Assembly (NCBI GenBank): GCA_023434015.1
Contig: JAEYTM010000307.1
Span: forward strand, 1-14,988
Reading direction: 5' to 3'
DNA: 14,988 bases
Source of the DNA: Pseudomonadota bacterium
GTDB lineage: Bacteria > Pseudomonadota > Alphaproteobacteria > Caulobacterales > Caulobacteraceae
The position numbers and the translations under genes are program-made. The stretch's first letter is position 1, and the number at the start of each line of letters is the position of its first letter. A model generated the notes under the pieces. That model ran no database searches. It was not told the DNA's origin and worked only from the letters and a program-made list of their open reading frames with translations. Of the stretch, positions 7,346 to 12,113 are shown piece after piece.

Positions 7346-7362
7346 TACAGGTCAGCTAACAA
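7337..7362 (+). promoter_or_regulatory. Candidate promoter of the RTX gene
   Basis: TTTACGC (7337-7343), 11 bp, GCTAACAA (7355-7362) resembles the Caulobacter consensus TTGACGS-N10-14-GCTANAWC. Transcription would start near 7369, leaving about 35 bases before the GTG, with room for the ribosome binding site AGGAG at 7394-7398. Confidence 0.45.
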
Positions 7363-7405
7363 CGGTACGCCCTGAGGGGCGAGCAGAGGCGCCAGGAGTC
7401 AACGC

Positions 7406-8575
7406 GTGGCCACCTACCAGTTCGAGACCATCACGGCCCAGCAGGCCCAGTCGATCACCGCCGCGGATCAGGTGCTGTTCTGCGGCGGGCCCGCGCGGGC
7501 GGCCAGCGTCACCTACCAGTCCTACGATCCGCTGGCGCTCACGCCGGAGCCGCCGCGCATTCTCGTGACCTACGAGGGGCGAACCGTCGCCTTCGGAACC
7601 GACATCGTGCAGGTGAGCCGTGCGGGCGGCCTGGTGATGGCGGACGGCTCCCGCCTCGCGATCGGCGACGCCGGCGGCGGCGCGATCAAGGGCGGGACCG
7701 GCGACGACGGCCTTTATGGCGGCCCCGGCGCGGACACTCTGGAAGGGGGCGGCGGCGATGACCTGCTGCATGGCGGGTCCGGCGACGACCTGCTGAACGG
7801 CGGCGCCGGCGCGAACGTCATCTACGGCGGCCAGGGCGCGGACACGGTCAACGCCTCGGAATTCCGCGAGGCGCAAGGATCCTGGGTGCACGGCAATCAG
7901 GGCGACGACTTCCTGGCCGGCGGCGACGGGGCCGATACGATCTATGGCGGCCAGGGCGACGACTTCATCGGCGGCAAGGACGGCGATGACTGGATCAGCG
8001 GAGACCGGGGCGGCGACGAGATTCACGCCGGGTCCGGCAACGACACCGTCAGCGGCGGCGACGGCGGCGACGTCATCCATTCCACCGACGGCTCCGACCT
8101 GCTGCGAGGCGACGACGGCGACGACATGCTGATCGTCTATGGTCGCGGCGCGACGACGGTCGACGGCGGAGCCGGCAATGACACTATGGTTTCGGCCTCG
8201 CAAGACAGCTCGGTGCTGTACGGCGGCGAAGGCCGCGACCGGTTCGAGATCATCGCCAACAGCCCGCCGCGCGAGGGAGCGGACGACGTGATCGCCGACT
8301 GGCAGGCCGGCGACAGGCTGCACTTCCCGCAGGTGAGCATCTATTCGATCCTGCCGCGTCAATATTCCGAAATCGTCGCGGCGGACTACGACACCGCACT
8401 CAGTCTGGCGCAGCAGCACATCACCTTCACCGGCGCGACCTATGTCGCGGCGCAGGTGGGGTCCGACGTCATCGTCTTCGCCGACACCAACGGCGACTCC
8501 AGCGACGGCCCAGACACCGCCGTCGTCCTGGCCGGCCGGACGCTGGCGGACATCGCCTATTCGGACTTCGTGTGA
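7406..8575 (+). CDS. RTX-repeat calcium-binding protein (probable type I secretion substrate)
   Basis: This 389-residue, very acidic and glycine-rich protein contains a run of RTX nonapeptides (GGxGxDxUx) from about residue 96 to 276, such as GGTGDDGLYGGPGADTLEGG and GGSGDDLLNGG. These form a calcium-binding beta-roll. There is no N-terminal Sec signal. The C-terminus, after ADDVIADWQAGDRLHF (292-307), ends in DIAYSDFV, with an acidic residue followed by hydrophobic residues as in type I secretion signals; export by an ABC/MFP/TolC system is therefore likely, but none is encoded here. The N-terminal 90 residues (ATYQFETITAQQAQSITAAD...) are not repeats, and I recall similar modules at the start of other Caulobacterales RTX proteins, with no known activity. 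No protease or lipase motif is visible. The GTG start has AGGAG 7 bases upstream. Confidence 0.88.
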   Translation: MATYQFETITAQQAQSITAADQVLFCGGPARAASVTYQSYDPLALTPEPPRILVTYEGRTVAFGTDIVQVSRAGGLVMADGSRLAIGDAGGGAIKGGTGDDGLYGGPGADTLEGGGGDDLLHGGSGDDLLNGGAGANVIYGGQGADTVNASEFREAQGSWVHGNQGDDFLAGGDGADTIYGGQGDDFIGGKDGDDWISGDRGGDEIHAGSGNDTVSGGDGGDVIHSTDGSDLLRGDDGDDMLIVYGRGATTVDGGAGNDTMVSASQDSSVLYGGEGRDRFEIIANSPPREGADDVIADWQAGDRLHFPQVSIYSILPRQYSEIVAADYDTALSLAQQHITFTGATYVAAQVGSDVIVFADTNGDSSDGPDTAVVLAGRTLADIAYSDFV

Positions 8576-8614
8576 CCTCCGGGCCGGTTTTGAGAACTTC
8601 CTCTGAGGAGAGGG

Positions 8615-8685
8615 CTCCCGGCGGGTTTGCCGCGGACACGGCTTAGGCTAAACCCGCGCCGTTTCCATCCAACGCCTGCCGGGAG
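8615..8685 (+). repeat. Long-range inverted repeat covering the aminotransferase ribosome binding site
   Basis: CTCCCGGCGGG (8615-8625) can pair with CCTGCCGGGAG (8675-8685): 11 bp including one G-U pair, with a 49-base loop. The right arm contains GGGAG, the ribosome binding site of the aminotransferase. The proposed promoter lies between the arms, so only transcripts from upstream (RTX read-through) would contain both. Confidence 0.4.
8627..8654 (+). promoter_or_regulatory. Candidate promoter of the aspartate aminotransferase gene
   Basis: TTGCCGC (8627-8633), 13 bp, GCTAAACC (8647-8654) matches the Caulobacter housekeeping consensus at 13 of 15 defined positions or better (TTGACGS and GCTANAWC, one mismatch each). 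The start would be near 8661, about 36 bases before the ATG. Confidence 0.6.
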
Positions 8686-8696
8686 TTTCCTTCACC

Positions 8697-9899
8697 ATGT
8701 CGCTTCAGTCCGCCGCCCTCGCCCGCGTGCAGCCGTCCGCCACGCTGGCGGCCGACCAGAAAGCGCGCGAACTGAAGGCCCAGGGGCGCGACATCATCGG
8801 CCTGGCGGCCGGCGAACCCGACTTCGACACGCCGGAGAACATCAAGGAAGCCGCCATCAAGGCGATCCGCGACGGCAAGACCAAGTACACCAACGTCGAT
8901 GGGATCGTGGAGCTGAAGGAGGCGGTCTGCGCCAAGTTCGCCCGCGAGAACGGGCTGACCTACAAGCCGTCCCAGGTGAACGTCTCCCCGGGCGGCAAGC
9001 CGGTGATCTACAACGCCATGGTGGCCACCCTGAATGCGGGCGACGAGGTGGTGATCCCGGCCCCCTACTGGGTCAGCTATCCGGACATGGTGCTGCTGGC
9101 CGGCGGCCAGCCGCGGTTCATCAAGACGACGGCCGAGAACGGCTTCAAGGTCCAGGCGGCCGACCTCGAGGCCGCGATCACCCCGCGCACCCGCTGGGTG
9201 ATGCTGAACTCGCCGTCAAACCCGTCGGGCGCCGCCTACACCAAGGCCGAACTGCGCGCGCTGGCCGACGTGCTGCTGCGCTATCCCGACGTCTGGATCC
9301 TGACCGACGACATGTACGAGCACCTGGTGTTCGACGATTTCGAGTTCTGGACCATCGCCCAGGTCGAGCCGGCGCTCTACGACCGCACCCTGACGATGAA
9401 CGGCGTGTCCAAGGCCTACGCCATGACCGGCTGGCGGATCGGCTACGCGGCCGGCCCCGAACCGCTGATCAATCTCATGCGCAAGGTGATGAGCCAGACG
9501 ACCTCCAACCCCTGCTCGATCTCGCAGTGGGCGGCGGTCGAGGCGCTGAACGGGTCGCAGGACTTCATCAAGCCGAACCAGAAGCTGTTCCAGGGCCGCC
9601 GGGACCTGGTGGTCTCGATGCTGAACCAGGCCAGCGGCATCCGCTGCCCGACCCCGGAAGGCGCCTTCTACGTCTATCCGTCGTGCGAGGGCCTGATCGG
9701 CAAGACCGCGCCGAGCGGCAAGACCATCACCTCCGATCAGGACTTCGCCACCGAACTGTTGGAAGCCGAGGGCGTCGCCGTGGTGCATGGCGCGGCCTTC
9801 GGCCTGTCGCCGTTTTTCCGGATCAGCTACGCAACGTCGAACGCGGCGCTGGAAGAGGCCTGCAGCCGCATCCAGCGTTTCTGCGCCGCGGTGAAATAG
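8697..9899 (+). CDS. aatA: Pyridoxal-phosphate aspartate aminotransferase, class Ib
   Basis: This cytoplasmic enzyme transfers the amino group between aspartate and 2-oxoglutarate; class Ib members in alphaproteobacteria can also act on prephenate. Its 400 residues match the family. The fold-type I motifs are intact: AAGEPDFDTP (37-46), PAPYWVSYPD (121-130), NSPSNPSG (171-178, PLP Asn), TDDMYEHL (203-210, Asp and Tyr that hold PLP), SKAYAMTGWRIGY (238-250, with Lys239 as Schiff-base lysine) and FFRISYATS (373-381, Arg375 binds the alpha-carboxylate). The ATG has GGGAG 11 bases upstream. It has its own promoter candidate after the RTX gene, and meets the DUF2171 gene tail to tail with only 3 bp between stops. 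The gene symbol follows common usage; the exact substrate range cannot be read from sequence. Confidence 0.95.
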   Translation: MSLQSAALARVQPSATLAADQKARELKAQGRDIIGLAAGEPDFDTPENIKEAAIKAIRDGKTKYTNVDGIVELKEAVCAKFARENGLTYKPSQVNVSPGGKPVIYNAMVATLNAGDEVVIPAPYWVSYPDMVLLAGGQPRFIKTTAENGFKVQAADLEAAITPRTRWVMLNSPSNPSGAAYTKAELRALADVLLRYPDVWILTDDMYEHLVFDDFEFWTIAQVEPALYDRTLTMNGVSKAYAMTGWRIGYAAGPEPLINLMRKVMSQTTSNPCSISQWAAVEALNGSQDFIKPNQKLFQGRRDLVVSMLNQASGIRCPTPEGAFYVYPSCEGLIGKTAPSGKTITSDQDFATELLEAEGVAVVHGAAFGLSPFFRISYATSNAALEEACSRIQRFCAAVK

Positions 9900-9902
9900 C
9901 CC

Positions 9903-10139
9903 TCAGGCCTTGGTGCGCCAGGCCGCCCGCGCGGCGTCCTTGGTGATGTTGAGGCAGACGGTGTCGTCTTCCACGTGGTCCACCCAGCTCATCGGGATCA
10001 TGTGGTGCTTCAGGCCGGAGGCGAGGTCGAGCTTGCTCAGCTCGATCTCGTCGCCAACCACATGATCTACACGGCCGACGTGGCCGCCGTCGGACCCGAC
10101 CACTTCCATATGTTCGAAAATCTCGGACGGCTGGATCAT
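9903..10139 (-). CDS. DUF2171 domain protein
   Basis: This is a 78-residue soluble protein without signal peptide or membrane span. The pattern IFEHMEVVGSDGGHVGRVDHV, then LSKLDLASG, HHMIPMSWVDHVEDDTVCLN, matches DUF2171, a small PRC-barrel-like beta family of unknown role that is often repeated in soil and aquatic alphaproteobacteria. The ATG at 10137-10139 has GAGGAG 9-10 bases upstream; this ribosome binding site is inside one arm of an 11-bp inverted repeat (10147-10181). It is convergent with the aminotransferase gene (3 bp between stops) and divergent from DUF4169. Function unknown; a stress-related small protein is only a guess from relatives with PRC-like folds. Confidence 0.85.
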   Translation of the reverse strand: MIQPSEIFEHMEVVGSDGGHVGRVDHVVGDEIELSKLDLASGLKHHMIPMSWVDHVEDDTVCLNITKDAARAAWRTKA

Positions 10140-10146
10140 CTTCTCG

Positions 10147-10181
10147 TCTCCTCGTTTGCGGTGCAGGCTGAAACGAGGAGA
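10147..10181. repeat. 11-bp perfect inverted repeat between DUF2171 and DUF4169
   Basis: TCTCCTCGTTT (10147-10157) and AAACGAGGAGA (10171-10181) are exact reverse complements separated by 13 bases. On the minus strand the arm next to the gene carries the DUF2171 Shine-Dalgarno sequence GAGGAG, so an mRNA hairpin would bury it. As DNA it could instead be an operator in the 65-bp divergent region. Confidence 0.6.
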
Positions 10182-10204
10182 GCGCCGGCGGAGTTTCGCG
10201 GACG

Positions 10205-10381
10205 ATGAGCGAGCCCATCAATCTCAACAAGGCGCGCAAGGCGCGGGCGAAGGCGGACGTCAGGACGCAGGCGGCCCAGAACCGCGTGCGCTTCGGGCGC
10301 ACCAAAGCGGAGAAGGCGGTCTCGAAGCTGGACGCCGAACGCGCCCGCCGGGCCCACGACCAGGCCCGCCGCGAGGACTAG
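10205..10381 (+). CDS. DUF4169 family small protein
   Basis: This is a 58-residue basic protein that begins SEPINLNKARKARAKADVR, continues NRVRFGRTKAEKA, and ends DAERARRAHDQARRED. The INLNKARK start and the NRVxFGRTKAEK block are characteristic of DUF4169, a tiny, highly charged helical family found in alphaproteobacteria, of unknown function. It often sits just before a ribbon-helix-helix gene in other genomes (from memory). Here that partner lies about 870 bp further on, with coq4 on the other strand in between. Its stop overlaps the coq4 stop in the shared sequence CTAG (10378-10381). GGAG lies about 13 bases before the ATG, a rather wide spacing. Confidence 0.85.
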   Translation: MSEPINLNKARKARAKADVRTQAAQNRVRFGRTKAEKAVSKLDAERARRAHDQARRED

Positions 10382-11145
10382 CGTTGTGGGACGGCCACGT
10401 TGCGCAGGTGCGCCGGGATCGAGTCGTAGACCGTCGGCGGCGTGATGTTCAGGCGCCGGCGGGCGGACTCCAGGGGCTCCATCAGCAGGCGCTCGTAATC
10501 CTCGGCCAGCAGCCAGGCCGCCGCCCTCCCGCGCCGGTAGCCCTGCCAGATCGCCTTGCGGTACGGCTGATCCGCCGGCCCCTCCCGCGACCGCAAGGCC
10601 GCGCCGACGGCGATGAGCGCCCAGCCGAGGCCCTTGGTCTGGGCATAGGAAAAGGCCACCAGACAAGCCTCTCCCAGAGCGTCCCGGCCGTAGCCGGACA
10701 GGATGTGCCAGATGTCGTGCACGTCACGGGTGCGCCGGCCGAACCAGGCGTAGGGGTGGGTTTCTTCAATGGAGGGCGCGCCCGCCCGGCTGACCTCCGC
10801 CAGCCCCTCCGCGGACAGGCGTTCGGCCCGGACGAACTCACGGTAGACGGCGCCGACGGTGCCGGCCGGCATGCTGTCCAGCCAGGCGTCGTCCATCAGC
10901 AGGGTGGCGAGTTCGGTGCGCTCGTAGGCGAGGCGTCCGCCCTCGCCCGTCTCCAGCAGCTTCAGGTAGCCCTTCGCCGTCGCGGTCCCGTTGAGGGCGC
11001 GCATGATCTCGAAGACCTGGGTGGTGTCCTCCTTGTCCGCCAGGAGACGGCGCAGGGCGCGGACAGCGTGAACCCAGTCGAGCTTCGGCCGGCCGGGCCT
11101 GGTCCTCACGACGGGCGTGTCGACGGCGTCTGAAGCCACGACCAT
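10378..11145 (-). CDS. coq4: Coq4-family ubiquinone biosynthesis protein
   Basis: This 255-residue protein carries the Coq4 signature HDIWHILSGYGRDALGE: His143, Asp144, His147 and Glu159 keep the spacing HDxxH-x11-E that forms the metal site in Coq4. In eukaryotes Coq4 is needed for ubiquinone synthesis and has been linked to oxidative decarboxylation/hydroxylation at ring carbon 1; bacterial homologues are assumed to act in the same pathway, at the inner membrane surface. Other family traits are the long helical N-terminal half (VFEIMRALNGTATAKGYL) and PYAWFGRRTRDVHD before the motif. The start has GAGGA about 10 bases upstream. No other coq/ubi gene is nearby. It is divergent from the ribbon-helix-helix gene over a region that holds a 24-bp palindrome. 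Confidence 0.9.
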   Translation of the reverse strand: MVVASDAVDTPVVRTRPGRPKLDWVHAVRALRRLLADKEDTTQVFEIMRALNGTATAKGYLKLLETGEGGRLAYERTELATLLMDDAWLDSMPAGTVGAVYREFVRAERLSAEGLAEVSRAGAPSIEETHPYAWFGRRTRDVHDIWHILSGYGRDALGEACLVAFSYAQTKGLGWALIAVGAALRSREGPADQPYRKAIWQGYRRGRAAAWLLAEDYERLLMEPLESARRRLNITPPTVYDSIPAHLRNVAVPQR

Positions 11146-11177
11146 GGAACGCTTATCCTCGCTGACTGAAGCTCGCT

Positions 11178-11201
11178 AAAAATGACGCGAGCGTCATTTT
11201 T
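11178..11201. promoter_or_regulatory. 24-bp palindrome, probable operator between coq4 and the ribbon-helix-helix gene
   Basis: Arms AAAAATGACGC and GCGTCATTTTT are exact reverse complements around a 2-base centre GA (11+2+11). The core TGACGC-GA-GCGTCA resembles operators of TetR-type dimers. It lies 33 bp before the coq4 start and overlaps GCTAAAAA (11175-11182), a -10-like element facing the ribbon-helix-helix gene. A terminator is less likely because the flanking genes diverge. Confidence 0.6.
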
Positions 11202-11247
11202 TGGCAAGGCTCTTGAACAGCAGCCGGTTGGAGCGCGAGAAGGAGCC

Positions 11248-11460
11248 ATGCCGCTGTTGCGCAAACGCTCCGTCCTGCTGGCCGGCCACGCCACCTCCAT
11301 AGCACTTGAGCCGGAGTTCTGGGCGGTGATCGACGAAATCGCCAGAACCCGCGGCGTAAGCTTCGCCTCGGTAATCCTCAGCATCGACGCAGGCCGGGGT
11401 GAGCGACCGCTGGCCTCGGCCTGCCGTGTCGCCGCCTTGAGATACGCCCGCGAGAGCTGA
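11248..11460 (+). CDS. Ribbon-helix-helix domain protein (RHH_4 type)
   Basis: This 70-residue protein matches the small alphaproteobacterial RHH_4 family: RKRSVLLAGHATSIALEPEFW (a strand that would pair in the dimer and contact DNA), AVIDEIARTRGVSFASVILSIDAGR (two helices) and a short basic end. The family is a presumed DNA-binding or antitoxin-like fold, but it is not paired with a toxin here. ATG at 11248 is chosen because AAGGAG lies three bases upstream and the family starts there. An in-frame ATG at 11182 would add 22 residues but lies inside the 24-bp palindrome. It is convergent with the next gene (6 bp between stops). Confidence 0.85.
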   Translation: MPLLRKRSVLLAGHATSIALEPEFWAVIDEIARTRGVSFASVILSIDAGRGERPLASACRVAALRYARES

Positions 11461-11466
11461 CCCCCG

Positions 11467-11745
11467 CTACTTCGGGTCGATCACGCTGCCCGGCGTGGCG
11501 GGGGCGTCACCGGTCGCGGGCGCGGGCGGCATATAGGCCGCGTCCTGCTCGGCCTGCGGCATCGTACCGCCCTGCGGCGTGACGTGAGTGCCGCCGCGCT
11601 GCATCCAGAAGACCACAACGACCACCACCAGCAGCCCGAGGACGATCCAGACCAGCGGCGGGATGTTGCGCGTCGCCCGGCGCGGCTCGCCCCGTTCGTA
11701 GCTGTCCGGCTGGGTCGTGGGATGGGTCGGGTGTTCGTCGCTCAT
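11467..11745 (-). CDS. Small single-span membrane protein, hypothetical
   Basis: This 92-residue protein is not recognised. It has a charged, Pro/Thr-rich N-terminal part (about 1-27), one clear membrane span (PPLVWIVLGLLVVVVVVFW, about 29-47) and a Pro/Ala-rich tail (MPPAPATGDAPATPGSV) that would face the periplasm if the N-terminal basic residues (RRATR) stay inside. AGGTG lies about 5 bases before the ATG. It follows the 74-residue membrane protein on the same strand after 34 bp, and the two share the same layout, so they probably form one transcript. Confidence 0.7.
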   Translation of the reverse strand: MSDEHPTHPTTQPDSYERGEPRRATRNIPPLVWIVLGLLVVVVVVFWMQRGGTHVTPQGGTMPQAEQDAAYMPPAPATGDAPATPGSVIDPK

Positions 11746-11779
11746 GATTCACCTGCGTATGTTGATGGGAATGGAAGCC

Positions 11780-12004
11780 TCATCGCGGCCGCGGGACCGG
11801 TGCGTCGGGAATGCGCGGCGCGTCAGGCAGTGAAGGCAGCGGCACGTCGGCCAGACGTGGGGCGGTAATGGCCAGCGGGACCGCTTCGGAAATCCGGCTG
11901 GCCCCCGACCAGACCAGCCAGGCCATCACCACCGCCACGGCGACGATCACGCCGGCCGCGAAGGCGAGCCACGGATTGGTCTGGCGCGGGGATATCTCCG
12001 CCAT
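11780..12004 (-). CDS. Small single-span membrane protein with Pro-rich tail, hypothetical
   Basis: This 74-residue protein is not recognised. A short N-terminal part (MAEISPRQTN) is followed by a membrane span (PWLAFAAGVIVAVAVVMAWLVW, residues 11-32) and a Pro-rich tail with the repeated phrase LPxxPDAPRIPDAP. The ATG at 12002-12004 is preferred over an upstream GTG because GAGGGAG lies 6 bases before it. It is first in a likely two-gene transcript with the 92-residue membrane protein and is divergent from uvrD. Confidence 0.7.
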   Translation of the reverse strand: MAEISPRQTNPWLAFAAGVIVAVAVVMAWLVWSGASRISEAVPLAITAPRLADVPLPSLPDAPRIPDAPVPRPR

Positions 12005-12078
12005 CGGATGCTCCCTCGTGGGCCCGCCCCGGTAACGGTCCCCCTGCGGCGAAGTTCCGGAAACCACGCCCGCGGCCC

Positions 12079-12106
12079 TTAAGCCGGGCGTCCGGCGTGC
12101 TACATA
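12079..12106 (+). promoter_or_regulatory. Weak promoter candidate for uvrD, possibly giving a leaderless mRNA
   Basis: GCTACATA (12099-12106) matches 7 of 8 positions of the Caulobacter -10 consensus, but the -35 (TTAAGCC, 12079-12085) is poor. The -10 ends 7 bp before the uvrD ATG and there is no Shine-Dalgarno sequence, which would fit a transcript starting at the ATG. Confidence 0.35.
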
Positions 12107-12113
12107 TGTTCCG

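Noticed and set aside
7352..8419. A 355-codon open frame on the minus strand opposite the RTX gene
   Set aside because: The repeat structure of the RTX gene creates a repetitive Val/Ala/Gly shadow; the plus-strand reading has proper calcium-binding repeats and a ribosome binding site.
10156..11133. A 325-codon open frame on the plus strand covering DUF4169 and opposite coq4
   Set aside because: It runs through DUF4169 in another frame and shows no family features, while coq4 on the minus strand keeps its metal-binding motif.
11182..11247. Upstream ATG start that would add 22 residues to the ribbon-helix-helix protein
   Set aside because: The ATG is inside the 24-bp palindrome, has no ribosome binding site, and the added residues do not fit the family; the ATG at 11248 has AAGGAG.
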